The position numbers and the translations under genes were made by a program. Below the pieces are notes generated by a model, which was not told where the DNA came from, made no database searches, and saw only the letters and a program-made list of their open reading frames with translations. Positions 10,857 to 23,215 of a stretch of DNA of 64,000 nucleotides are shown one piece after another (within the stretch, counting starts at the first letter, position 1; each line of letters opens with the position of its first letter). The DNA comes from Ctena decussata (taxonomy: Eukaryota; Mollusca; Bivalvia; Lucinida; Lucinidae). Where the stretch lies: positions 22,011,903-22,075,902 of the forward strand of contig OZ022506.1 in assembly GCA_963989385.1 (NCBI GenBank). The letters run 5' to 3'.

Positions 10857-12475
10857 CAGCTGTTATCAGTTCCCATTCCAGTCACTAGCTATTGTTGTAA
10901 TTCTGTTTAATTTCTGTTGACAGATATATTTGTTGATTGTTTATTTCGTCATTACGAGTTAAAGATCAACTGAAGACTGAATTATTTTAGAATTTTTTGT
11001 CTGTCGTCTAGATTTTTTATTGCTTCAGTTGAATTTCTACATCAACGTATACTGAATGTGTGCTTATATAGTGAAACTTAAACTCGTATTTCAAGAGAAG
11101 CAGTTATTAAACATTGTCGCTGGATGTATTCCCGCTACGAACCCCCAAAATATCAAACCCCCATATATATTTTATATCAGTAACTCGTACATGACGTAGC
11201 ATTTCACATTAACCTTTTTATTGTTCATTCAGTAGCAATATAAAATAATAATTAACTGAGTCATCCGTAAGCTGATCATTATATCAATCACGACTTCTTT
11301 CATTTTAAGCTTCCTTGAACGTTTACCTAAGAAAGTTTAATAGAAAATATGCACTTATGACACTTTTTGTATCAATCATACATCTTATTTATACTGATTT
11401 TATTATGAGATATCTAGTTACAAGGAAATGACCAATCACTGCATCCTGTTATGTATACATACAAAACATATACTTTCATGAAACTTGTAAACATACCTAT
11501 TAGCTGTTAATGCATCGCGCTCCGCACTAGGCATTATGATGCTGTGCAGATCGGTTGGTAAATGCAGTGGGTGGTAATGATTGCTAAGGTACATTCTTTT
11601 CGAGAAACTCGAGGGACGAAGTGAGAAAGTGCCTAATCTGTTATATAGAACCATCTGTTATATAGAAACAGACAAGTAGCGAAACGTAGAGAAACAGGAA
11701 AACGTCACTCAAAGAAACCCTGTCTATGTGCTCTATCAATACAAAACAAGGATCAGATTTGTCCTTATTATTATTATTATTAGAAAAAAAGAAGACTGCT
11801 TTTCACATAAATTTAATCTGATACGATAAATGATCTTTCCCTCTCTTTCTTCTTCTTTTTTTTTAAATCAGGGCTACATATAAGAAAACTATTTAATGTT
11901 AATTCAAGGATAACTTTTATTATTTTTTCATGAAACAGGTTATTGTCTCAATTTGTAGCTAGCCGTCCTTCTGATGGAAAAGCTTTAACCAAAACGTTAT
12001 CACCATCAACTCTCCATTATCTGGAGCATTGAATTCATCATAACACAGATACATAATGTGTCGTGATATTACTTCCTGCTATTACACTAAAAATGGAACA
12101 CGTGCCGTGAAAACAATTCAAAATATACATGACAGGGAAAGTCCGAAACCGCATGTGCATCCACATTATCTGTTTTAGACTTCCCCGAAAGAAAATGAGC
12201 AGCGAATCACATACTTATATTGCTCAAACCCGCATGGCGGCATTTTGGATATGCCATAATATCTTGCACGCAGTCTTGCTAATCGGCACTTAAGGTAAAA
12301 TAGTAAAACGTGTTTTTCTGTGCTTTGTACGGCTTACTGTGCTTTGTACAGCGACCGCAACCCATTGTATCTTAGACAGAAATCATTACCTATATTTCGG
12401 GTAAGATCCTGTATTAACGTGTATGGATACATATAAATGTTTGACTTGTAATTTTGTCAAAGGGAGACAACTCTT
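10857..12475. other. Intergenic DNA upstream of the GPCR
   Basis: AT-rich sequence with no supported gene. The GPCR promoter should lie at the left of this stretch. I could not place a TATA box or transcription start with any confidence. A (TTA)n run lies near 11765-11781. Confidence 0.45.
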
Positions 12476-13639
12476 ATGACTTCCTCTTTGCTTCCCTGGA
12501 TGACCCCTTCCACTCAGTTGGTGATGGCTGGTACATGGCAGTCAGGAACAGCAGTTAGTGTTCTGCCCAGTGTTGACCCTTCGCCAGTGGTGAGCCTTGC
12601 CAGTGATGCTGAGAAGTGCGCAAGAGCACAGGAGGTCGATGAGACAGCGGCTACACAGTGTCGACAGCTGCCTTCACAACAGCGAGTGGCCTTGACGTCT
12701 CAGACTACCAACCATGTCAGTGTTACCATAACATCGTGCCAGATGACCACTCAGCCGGCGACGACAGGGGTGGTGCAGCCTTCCACGGTTGCAAGTGGTT
12801 TTTCCTCACCAAGCCTTGCAGGTGCCGATCGTGCCGGGCAAAGTATGGATCAGGTGCAAGCAGCAGGGGTGTCAGAGCCTGTCTCAGAGCAGTTTCCACC
12901 TGAAGAGCCCGCAGCCAAGGAAACAGCAGCCGAGGAAGACGAGAACCTGTGGCCCCAGCTGATGCCACAAGAAGACTCCGACCAGTTATCGGATATTGAC
13001 TCACAGTCAGGAGCTGAGGGACTGAAAAGGAAAGCGGCTGAGAGTGAAGGCGATAAGACAGACATGGACCAGGCCAAGGACAAAAATTCAGCAGATGACG
13101 GACAGGCAGATTTGGAGCTTAACCCAAAACGGCAGCGGACCGACAGAGCAGAGCCTGTGTTCGAAGTTAGCATGGTGGCGCTGAATGGTCTTACCTCAGC
13201 AATTCACCGTCTGTCAGGAGAGGTAACTAGAACTAGAGACAACCACGAGAAGACGGAAAAAGCTTTAGTGGACGTGACATGTGCACTTAGTAAATGCACA
13301 GATGCAATAAATAGGTTCAAGAGTGTTCTAGAGGAGAACGCCAAGGAGGAAAGGAGAAGGGAGGAGAGATGGATGGAGATGGATAGGGCAAGGGAGGAGG
13401 AGCGAAGGAAGGACAGAGAAGCCGAACAGAGGAGAGAAGTGAGACGTAGGGAAGCCGAAAGGAAGGACCGTGAGGAACTGCGGAAATTGCTAGCTGAGAT
13501 GAAAGAGGAGACAAGGATAAAGCAGAAGGGAGATAAAGTAAAAGATGGAGAGGAGAAGGAAAATTCTAAATCATTAAAATCAGTTTTGGGCAAATCATAT
13601 ACGGAAAAAAGCATAAAGGATTTAAGTAAAAGGAAGTGA
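12476..13639 (+). CDS. Uncharacterised 387-residue acidic/coiled-coil protein, likely element-encoded
   Basis: A long intact frame beginning just after AAGGGAGACAACTCTT, a motif common in mollusc repeats. I do not recognise the family. Residues 1-140 are Ser/Thr/Pro/Gln-rich and low complexity; 141-180 are acidic. Residues 184-221 carry two basic clusters (LKRK and PKRQR) that look like a nuclear localisation signal. Residues 230-285 are a more ordered region, and 285-350 are a highly charged Glu/Arg coiled coil. The coding region is clearly more GC-rich than its flanks. It has no introns and is followed by retroelement-like sequence, so it could be the first (Gag-like) or an accessory ORF of a retroelement; a solitary host gene is less likely. 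Confidence 0.6.
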   Translation: MTSSLLPWMTPSTQLVMAGTWQSGTAVSVLPSVDPSPVVSLASDAEKCARAQEVDETAATQCRQLPSQQRVALTSQTTNHVSVTITSCQMTTQPATTGVVQPSTVASGFSSPSLAGADRAGQSMDQVQAAGVSEPVSEQFPPEEPAAKETAAEEDENLWPQLMPQEDSDQLSDIDSQSGAEGLKRKAAESEGDKTDMDQAKDKNSADDGQADLELNPKRQRTDRAEPVFEVSMVALNGLTSAIHRLSGEVTRTRDNHEKTEKALVDVTCALSKCTDAINRFKSVLEENAKEERRREERWMEMDRAREEERRKDREAEQRREVRRREAERKDREELRKLLAEMKEETRIKQKGDKVKDGEEKENSKSLKSVLGKSYTEKSIKDLSKRK

Positions 13640-13745
13640 TGGACTGTAATATAGTGAATTGAAGGGAGTTATGGACTGTACTAAGTGATTATGAACTGTA
13701 ATAAGGAAACTATGGACTGTGATAAGTGAATTATGGACTGTAACA
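13637..13745 (+). repeat. Short irregular direct repeats after the 387-residue ORF
   Basis: ATGGACTGTA-like units recur five times with short spacers, starting at the ORF's stop codon. They look like part of an element's 3' untranslated region. Confidence 0.6.
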
Positions 13746-14735
13746 TCAGTATAGTGATAATATGAAGGACATTGTACAGGACTCTAGTGCTTTAACAGTT
13801 ATACATTCCAATAAGAATCTGTGATATTTAGCATAAAGGAGCAAAACGACATTAAATAGGAGTAAATTGTGATTAAATTAGATTTATACCCTAAGTGAAC
13901 ATTCAGATTCTGTGATTAGTACAAAAAATGCTAAAAGAAGGAGTTAAATTTTTTGAGGATAATGCTACCAAGTTAGAACTGAGTTAGGTTTAATATGAGT
14001 GTGAGAGTAGTGTGGGTGTGAGATTAAGTTTAAGTGTAGTATGCTGACAAATTTTAAACTGGAGTTAAACATAGATCTGCTATTTTGTCGAAATCACTTG
14101 TCGCAATACGTAATGTAGAGGCGTGTGTTATTATGTGATTTTTCTCACTGTTCGTTTCAGCGTATATGTGGCTACGTGCCTGTGCTAAAGTTACTCGCGA
14201 CTGGGTTATATCTGCATACAAGTGATTTCAAGCTCAGCGGGTTTGCGAACATTTGTTTAAAACTGTTTACTATACTTATGAAATTTGGAGGGAAGTAACT
14301 TATCAGTCTTAATCTCATTAAATGTGTTATTGTCATTATAGACATCCATAATATCATCCTTAAGATAATTCATTTTATTGTTCAATCATAACTGTAGGTC
14401 ATATCACATTGTTTGAAAGTCTTTCAGTAATTATGCATTTCAATATTTTTTCATTAAGTCAGTTTTCCTAAAGTCTCTTATTTAAGTCTGTCAAGATTAG
14501 GGAATTTCGCTAGTATTTCATGTCAAATAATTAAGCCTTGTTAACATTAATTGTCATAGATTTCTTAAGCCATTTATCATCAAGTTCAAATAGTCTTTCA
14601 TGATAATTTGTCTACCATAGCAATTAGGATAGTTTGTAGCTTTTAATGTAAAGTTCGCATTTAACGAAGTTTATATGCAGATTGTTTGTAATTTTAAAGA
14701 GGCACTAGAATTTTTTTTATCTTTCATGTTAAATT
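13746..14735. other. Non-coding stretch, probable retroelement untranslated DNA
   Basis: No coding potential. It lies between the coiled-coil ORF and a primer-binding-site-like sequence, so it may be element-derived, but I find no second copy in the window. Confidence 0.35.
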
Positions 14736-14753
14736 TGGTGCCGTGACCAGGAT
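14736..14753 (+). other. Candidate retroelement primer-binding site
   Basis: TGGTGCCGTGACCAGGAT begins with the TGG expected opposite a tRNA CCA end. Similar strings follow 5' LTRs in many retroelements. I cannot name the tRNA and see no LTR end CA directly before it. Confidence 0.35.
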
Positions 14754-14869
14754 GTTTCATGGATTGTAATGTTTATGTATGCTGAGAATTGTGTTTGAAA
14801 ACTGGATTGCTACCAGACCTTTTATTTAGGGTCGTTTGATGGAACTAAATCGACCCTGAAGGGGGGTAA

Positions 14870-16620
14870 TGTAATGACCCAGTTTCCTGTGACACAATTC
14901 TATTTCTGTTCGCAAGTCAGCTGTTTATAGATTTTATGCTATACGCAATCAATACTCAATCGTTTTGGAAGATGCAAACCTGTCACTCATTGTCTGTGTT
15001 AACAAAGTGCTTACCCATGTTTTGCAAGTTAATTTAATCCTTTATGTGTTATAAATAAGTTGTTTTATCACAAAATTGAGCAGATCGAAGTGTGTTTATG
15101 TCCACTGTCTTCCATCTTGTCAGCTGTGTATAATATTGAATTGTGGGATTGAGTGTGTAAGCGTTCGAGCGTATCTGTCACAACAACGAAGGTTATTTCG
15201 AACAGTCAGTCTACACTTCACAATGAATTCTAAGCAATCGGTACCTACAAAAGTTTCCTAAATATGACAGTCATAAAATTCATTTTTTTGGGGTCATTTT
15301 GATAATAATGATTAATGGGGTTTCATATAAGATAGTTGCATAATTACTGGTTAAAGTCTGGTACTCGGGGTACTTATCGGCAAATCTAACATGGCGGGTA
15401 TTGGATTTTTTCCTTTGACGGCATCTTCCCTGAGACGTTTGTTGCGGGATCACGTGATCCCGCGGTTCTTCTGTTGGGGGACTTGGGAATTCCAGCACAA
15501 ACTGGCCTGGGGCGTGGGATCCCTGAACAAAACCTTACGGGTTGTGGGGGACGGGAACCTGGGAATATATAAGGAGCTTTCCCAAGAATCCCAGGAATCT
15601 CAGAATTTGCTTTGGTTAGAGAAAGTCACGTTTTTTTTTGCTGCGATTTTTTGGCTTTATTTCTGTTCTGTTTTCCTAAACTCATTTTTAAAGCAGCAAC
15701 CTTTTGGGTGAAATTATTTATTTTCTTTGAAGAGGGGCCTATGTTAATAATGTAAAAGAGGAAACTTAGCTCTCGATTATTTTTTTGGCATTTAAAGAGA
15801 TAGGATTTTACAGTACACTCCATGCTCATGTCCCTTTATAAATTTTCTGAAACTTCTTTGCATTATTCTGTCTTCAAGATCTATTCTTCCTCCATTTGTC
15901 ATCATTTTCTAGCATGTTTAAACCATTAATTTGCATAATTTAGCGCTGACTAGTTCAAGATCACTGTCGTTGCGAATAAATCGGTAGCATCATTTAATTC
16001 TCATTTTCAAGCCGTCCTCACTGTACATACACATGTGTCAATTTATTTCATGAAATGTTAGTTTAAACACCTAGTCATAGAATAACAAAGATCTCATTTG
16101 TCTGAAATTAAATTTTATTTGCATCATTATAAGGATAAACTTATTTTATTGATACAATGTCTTGTTTCTTGTCTTCAATCCCTTCATTAAGGTGCTGAGT
16201 CACCTGAAATACTGAATAGAACAGAACTTCTGCCTGTTTTTACACCATTTTACACCATACAGTTCATCTGAAGAACTGACACCATTCAGTTCATCAGAAG
16301 TACTGAAGGGAACAGAACCTCTGCCTATTTTTACACAATTCAGTTCTTCTGAAATACAGAACAGAACAGAACAGCTACCATTTACATCATTCAGTTCATC
16401 TGAAATACAGAATAGAACAGAATATCTGTCTATTTTTACACCATTTATTTAATCTGAGATTCACTTATACCCCTCGAACGAGGCCTAGACTCTCAGAGTT
16501 TTAGCGCATCGGCTAAGCAGCTGGGGCTTTTTGCTGTGTAGCCAGCTTGAGCTTCTGTCTGCTGTTAAATACTGCTGTGGAGAAGTCCTGCGGAAGCTGC
16601 TAAACCCTCGGCGTGTAACA
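14870..16620 (+). mobile_element. Candidate LTR, about 1.75 kb
   Basis: A polypurine run (GAAGGGGGG, about 14858-14866) is followed by TGTAATGACCC, and 1.75 kb later the sequence GTGTAACA stands before a Gag-like frame. TGT...ACA ends fit LTR rules. Inside is a TATA-like ATATATAAGG at about 15566. There is no second copy in the window, so this is an inference from layout only, and no primer-binding site follows position 16620. Confidence 0.35.
16206..16462 (+). repeat. Irregular ~60-bp tandem repeat
   Basis: Units with CATTCAGTTCATCTGAA, GAACAGAA and TATTTTTACACCAT recur about four times. The array sits near the end of the candidate LTR. Confidence 0.65.
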
Positions 16621-16636
16621 ATATTTTGAGGGTTCT

Positions 16637-17562
16637 ATGGAAGAGTTTATGGACCAGGAAAGGTTCCCTGAGCATGATAAATCAACTCCAAGGTATCCCT
16701 ACAACGAAGAGGGGCATAGACGTTACCCAAGTGGCACCAGAATGGGAAGACCGAGGTCCCCTACATCAAGAATGGATCCTGACCGTGACCGTGGAGCAAC
16801 TGAGACCTCCACTCTTCATGACAAATCAGCGAGACCAACCAGAAGGCAACCTCCAGCTGGTGGAGACAACAATAGAACCCGGAGAGATGAGGATCACCTT
16901 GATTATTACAGCTTACTTCCTCCTGAGGTTAGACCTAGAGGTAGGGCAGGGGCCCATAGACCTGCCATGTACTATGATGAACCAAGATATGAGTATAGGC
17001 ACCTAGAGCAAGATATAAATGAACCAAGACCTACATTACCAATGTTTTCAGGAAAGCATGGTAGTAATTGGGATGCTTTCTGGGTGAACTTTGAGTTGAT
17101 GGCCAAGAGATATGTATGGTCCCTAGAAAAGCAAAGTGAACAGCTTTTGTTCTGTTTAAAAGATGAGGCCATGGACTTTGCGGCTGGGTTGACCCCAGAG
17201 GTGCGTGAATATTTGATGCTTTCTCCGAGGCAGTGCGAGAGAGATTCGCCCGAAGTACTACGCCAGCTGAGACAGTGAGGGCAAATCTAAATAATTTGAG
17301 GAAAAACGCAAAAGAAACAATGCAAGAGTATGCTTCAAGAGTACGTACCATGATGGCGATGGCCTATCCTGATATTGGTACGACTGAAACATTTACTCAA
17401 ATGACAATTCATCATTTATTGCAAGGATTAAATGACCAGTCCATTGCTTATGACGTGCTTATAAAGAATCCAAAAACTCTAACAGAAGCAGTCAATATGG
17501 TAATCTGGCATGAGTGTTGTAAAGAGACAACACGTAAAAAAAAGCTGGACTTCGTCGAGTAA
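16637..17562 (+). pseudogene. Ty3/Gypsy-type Gag remnant, frameshifted
   Basis: The first frame (16637-17278) has an Arg/Pro/Asp-rich N-terminus, then LPMFSGKHGSNWDAFW and a region typical of retrotransposon Gag capsid domains. Between about 17200 and 17280 homology passes to a second frame (to 17562) with further capsid-like sequence (VRANLNNLRKN, MQEYASRV, HLLQGL). A single-nucleotide shift therefore breaks the gene. No zinc knuckle, protease, reverse transcriptase or integrase follows, so the copy is also truncated. In intact elements this protein forms the particle that packages element RNA. Confidence 0.75.
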
Positions 17563-20500
17563 TATCCAGTACTAGGGAACATTTACCGTTACCAGAATTT
17601 GTTGATTGTGATGAGGGGGTCTGGAAACGGAGTAGCAAAGAGGCCATGACATCATATAATAAGAAACACAAGAGATGAGATGTGACCAAGCATAACATCC
17701 TTATTACTTTTGAGCTTCATAATGGTTAGGGTTTCTCTAGTATATTTTTATGGTAAAGTATATTCTTATTATTCTTTAAAGAGATAACTAATAATAAGCT
17801 AATTTGCATATGGTTAAGTTGTAGTGATTATTTATCTGTCTGGGAACTGTGAGGTATCTGTCCCCAATGGGGTTGGGGTGGGGTCCGTTGTCAACAGGTT
17901 ATATGATAGAATTGTTTGCCCTATGTAGTCCAGCAGTGCTTGGTGACTATGGCGTTACATGGTCATATTGGTGTTGATGTTCCGATGCTCCGATGCTTGT
18001 TCAGAAGCCTAACAACATGCCTGTGAGCTATAGCCTTAAAAATGCCTTGTAAAGGGGGCATAAGCTGGGAGTCCTCTGAGTGTTAGTGCTTGAGCATAAT
18101 AACTTACTATGACTCTTTTGGGGTTATGAAATTTCACTCCGGGGACAGCTCTCTGATAGATAAAATAATAGGAATTTTGTTTTCTCCATTCAATGTTGAT
18201 TCATTGCCTCTGGGTCTTCACAACCAATTTCCATCAGTAGGTTGTTGTATTTTTTTTCTTTCTATAGGAGTAAGTTTTTTTGTAATCGGCGCCAGTGTTT
18301 AAAAAATTAAGGATACCCGGAGACACTGAGAGCACAGAATGGAGTAGTGAGATGCCATATAGCATATTAGGTTTGTCGAAAACACTCTTTAATTTCTCAG
18401 GTATGTTTTTGTAAGGAAAAACAAGGATCAGGTTCACCTTTAAGCCATTCCAATTACCAGTTCTGTCCAAAAGATATTCCATTTATGTGTTCGTTTACTA
18501 CTCAGGGACGATATTGTATATTCAGGTGATGAATGCCAGACCAGTTTGGGTTTTGCTCTTGATCAGGGACTTTTGTAAAAAGTTTGATTTTGTTTTATTT
18601 TTTGACATGCAAATATAGTATTGATATTATGCATTATACATGATGTAATGTTCAATCATCTTACACCTGCACCTCTTTAGTTTGTTACAGCATGATTTTG
18701 GGTGTAACAGGAATCAGTGTGTGATTCCAAGTAGTCTTTGGAGACTGGTTTACCTCTGATATGGGATTTTGGGATCGCTTGCATGGGGTTTGCCTGGATC
18801 CTAGCTATAGTGCTAAGGAGAGGTTTTGGTGTAAGTGAAAAAGTTTTGTATTTTTGATAGTAATATCAGGTTAACTGTCAGAACATATTAATATGTGTTA
18901 AGAAGTATATGACTGTACTACTGCAAAGCATGACATGCTTGAACATGTTAAAGGTTTGATCAAAGTCCTTCTACTTAATTTCTATGAAGAATTAAATTGT
19001 GAGGAACATTTTACGTCCTTCATTTTTTTTTAGAGTTTACCAAAATTATAAAGACAAATTTTGCATTTCAAAAACATTTTCAAGTTAACATTCAATTGTG
19101 GTGGACAAACAATACTGTTCCATGAAGGTCAAGCATGCTTATTTGTATATAAAGCACAATGTATTCTGTAGTTAAACCATAGTGTAGTATATATAGAGTT
19201 TTTTTTAGTTAAAGGCATTTTTTCTTAAAGTTGATTACATGTGAATGTTTAAGAAATTACTCTGGTAATTATTTTGAAATAAGTGAAAATCAGTATGGCA
19301 TTCAAGATGGCTGCCAATGATCTTAATTCTGGCAAAGCAAATATGGTCATTTATGAAACACTCAGTTTGAATGTATTGTTTGTATTTGATGGAAGTAGAA
19401 AATAAGCTTGTTTAATTTTTATTTCATTTTGCCAGTCAATATTGATTAAAGCTATAACTCCAAATTACATTTTCGGTCATCATGTTTGTGTGATAATATT
19501 GTGCCAAAAGTTAGTTTAAAGTGCCTTGTCATAACATGTATTAATTATTGTTATATAATGTATAGTATTTTGTGTTTTAAGGGTTCCAAAATGATGAAAA
19601 ATGACAAAAATGAAACATTTCATTATTTAAATTTTGATTTCAGGGACGAAATCGTAAAAATTTATTGGGTATAAATTTTTATTTTCTATGGGGGGAGCAG
19701 TGTGATGAATATGCATTTTATCATCATTTTGTGACAACATTTTTTTTTTCTAGTTTTGATTAGTAGTGATTTAGCTTGATAGTGTATTGGAAGTTGTAAA
19801 TTTGAACATCTTTCTCTTTTAGTTAGTTCATCTATTTTAAATCAATAATTACCAATATAATGATTGTGACACTTCGTAGACATTTTGGCTAAAGTCTACA
19901 AAATTGTGAGAAAACACACCTTTTTCTTTACTAGGTCAGCTTAATTGTTAGATAAGAATTGGTGTTGGAGAGTCTGAGGGTCAATGCACAGGAAACTTTT
20001 TGTTGGGAAAAATTCAGGTTTTAACTCAGTTTTCGTAAAGATAATTTCATTGACATCTTTTGTAAATCACTTTTATTTACATTTTTTTACTCTGATTTAA
20101 TATAAGATATGATTTCGAATTAAGATCAAATGTCTGCATGCTCTGCAGGGGGCTCACATGTTTAGCAAACCAGGTAGTGAGGAACCTTTATGATCGCATA
20201 CCACTTAAGACTGAAAGTGTAAGAAGATAATATCAAGTCAATGCAAAACAAAAGGCACCTTGCGGTAGTTGTATTGAACTGTAATTTCTTTTTATCTGCA
20301 GGTTATAAGTTAAGTTTTTCTTCTTCGACTAGTGTGTATCTTAAATCTAAACAATTTTTGTGAACAAGAATAGTGGGTTTTTAATGACTTCGTTTTGTTG
20401 GTACATGAAAATTTTAGCGCTAAGGTACTTTCAGTTTGGTTTGTCTTGGTGATTATTCCAGAGAAGAAATGGCTAGTGGAGTCACTGCATGTTAAAACGC

Positions 20501-22722
20501 AACATTGAAATGACTATTTTTTGTGTATTTTGTCCGGAAATAAACAAACATTGCAGCGGCAAATCTTAATTTATCAATGTATCTTTCGGTTGTTTAAATA
20601 TAGGCTGTTCATTTTCACTTTTATTTACCGTTTATGAACAGAATTAAGAGCTAACAGTCTCTGTTATAAGGCACCTTTATTCTAAGACTTATACTGAATT
20701 TTGCTTTCTTGTTTTCGTGGGAACCTATGCAACAAAAACTACAATTCTGACAAAGGTGCTTATGGCATTGTATTAGTTTTGTGAATGCATTATTTTTTTT
20801 GTATGTATTTAAATGCGAATATTGGCTGCAGGATGTTTCTCTGTTATATAAGTCCTAGTATGAATGTGTTGGGATTGATCGTAATTAGATTTTAAACGTA
20901 TTTTGTAACAATTTCAACTGTTGTTTGTTGAGGTCAAAGTTAGGTTTGTTCATGTAATAATCAGTTCTCTTATTGGAAGAGTCTATTTTTCATGTTTTGT
21001 TACGAACAAAAATGCATATAACTCGAAATTTAATTGAGATTTTAATGACATTTTCAAGGTATTGATATGTATATGGTATATGCAATTATTTTCCGATGCC
21101 AGCTACAGGGAATGTCATTTGGTTTGAGTTGTTAGATTTTTTATGCAAGAAGTAATACCCTCTTTGGAGAATGGACTCTCCTCTGAGCACAAACTAACGG
21201 AGTATGTGGGTTGAAGCTCATTCTGCTTATCAGTCTCATTGCTTTAACACATCAGTTCGGACTGGTCAACATTACTTTAGCTTTGCTTCAGCCTAGAGAA
21301 CATTTGGAAGTCAGTGTAACTATCTTTAATTATTCGATTATCATAAAGCTTTAGCACTAATTTTATAATTTGTAAATTTAATTGAATTAAACATTGGTTT
21401 GGAAATTAATAATTAATTTCATTAAAGAATTTTAACTTAGATTTATGCATGATAATTTCATAGATGTATTTCCGTCTTGTATAGGGCTGTTGGTGCCTCA
21501 TATGAATTGCTAGATTGTTGGTATCTGGTGGCGGAAGTGACTCTGTGAAATCTTACAAAATTTGTTAAAGTCTTATGGCCGTTTCTATTTAAACTGTTTA
21601 TAATTTATTCAGTTGTCTCTTGTCGGGGTATGAAAGGCTTGCTGGTAGCCTTAAAATCCATGTTGGTTGGATCCAATGTTAGAGGCTGCTGAATATAACA
21701 AAAGGATAGATACTTGGAAAGAATTTATTTGGCATCAAAATTTCCTGTCTGATAAATGAAGTCATCCTTCAGAACTGTTGGGGATTAGAGGATGTTGGTT
21801 CCTCGAGGCTTGTTGGTAGCTCGGACAGCCTGAAAGTTGATTTCATTTCTAGCGATTCTCTTTCTACGGCCAAAGAAATTATCGTTATTAATTCAAAATT
21901 AAATCAGTTATTGAGAACTAATAAGAACATTCTTCAGCAGATGTACTATGAGAAAATATGTTGGTTATTTTCAGTGAACATGTGGTTGTTCATATCTGCT
22001 GAGGGTGATAAGGGACATTTACATACTTCGAAGTTCTCCAAACAACAAAAGAGGCAAAGATCCCAACCTATCTTTCTTATCTATTTTCTTGTGTCCAAAA
22101 CAATTAAATCAATAAGCTAGAACATTACCTTTTCGTCAATCTTGGTCCAAAAGTTTCAAAGAATATTCAGTTCAAGACCTTTCCCTTGGCCCTAATTTTC
22201 TCTGTGACTGGCATTAGTTAAATTTACGTTTTAAATGTATTCAGATGATTTTTAATGTACTATTATTAAACATGTCTAGAAAAAGAGAAAGTATATAAAT
22301 TTTGGAAATAGAAATATTGTTTTGTTGTCATAAAATCCCTAAGTAGTTTGCGTGGTCAGTTCAAAAAGGTAACTGCTTATCAGATTGAGCAGTAAGTATA
22401 GAACTAAAATCAATCTGTGGTGTCATCCTGACTGTTGTGTTTATGAAATAGAATCCTTTGGCCAATAACAACCCTATTTAAAAAGATAACGAACAGATTC
22501 GCCACAAAGTAAACATAAAAACTTTATATTTGAAATGCATAAAAACAGTATCTGTTGTAAGAATTCTGCACATGTATAGAAAAGAAAATAATAACTTTTA
22601 TGCATTTTTTATTTTTCTAGCAGGCCGGCAGCGGACCACTGATAAGCTTTTTATACCGATATGATATTAAAATGCCAAATGTGGTCCAATATGGCTATGT
22701 TGGCTGCGTCGTTCCATAATAT
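17563..22722. other. Long AT-rich stretch, no gene seen
   Basis: More than 5 kb without a supported gene, RNA or recognisable repeat. Small frames are scattered on both strands and none carries family motifs. It may contain decayed element sequence that cannot be recognised by eye. Confidence 0.4.
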
Positions 22723-23025
22723 GTGGCTAGATACCATTTTAGTCCAAGACATGTTAAATCTGTATCATTTCAAAAGATAATTTTACGTGCAGCGTCCCTA
22801 GAAATTAAGGAACTTTCTGATTGTAATTTAATAATAATGAAAAAAAAAGATCTTCACTATTTTTTTTTCAAGAATATCCCTCATTTTTGTTTTGAAGACC
22901 TGACAGTCTCATACACTGGTACCTTTTAAAAAAGACAATTTATATACTCTGTAAAAAGTAATGGACTAGGGACAGCAAACGGATAATTTCTAATCAGGTG
23001 TTTATAAAACAATACATGCTAAGCT

Positions 23026-23215
23026 AGCGGCCCGGGTTCGAATCCTGCTGGAGGCCAAATTCTTTTAAACCATAAACGGGGCTCCATTTCACAGAGCCTT
23101 TTGTTATCACCCTTCAGTCTGTTCGATATGACTGGAATACTGTTTAAATGGTTGTTAAACCATTAGCCATCACCATCATGATCATTACCATCATTGTCAT
23201 CATCATTATCGTCAT
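23026..23215 (+). mobile_element. tRNA-derived SINE family T, 5'-truncated
   Basis: It starts inside the tRNA-like head (GGGTTCGAATCCTGCTGGAG, B-box) and continues with the body seen at 27001 (CAGAGCCTTT, GATATGACTGGAATACTGTT). It ends in a (CATCAT)-rich tail at about 23160-23215. Confidence 0.75.

Noticed and set aside
13204..13614. 136-residue minus-strand frame opposite the coiled-coil ORF
   Set aside because: It is an antisense shadow, rich in Ser/Leu as expected opposite Glu/Arg codons.
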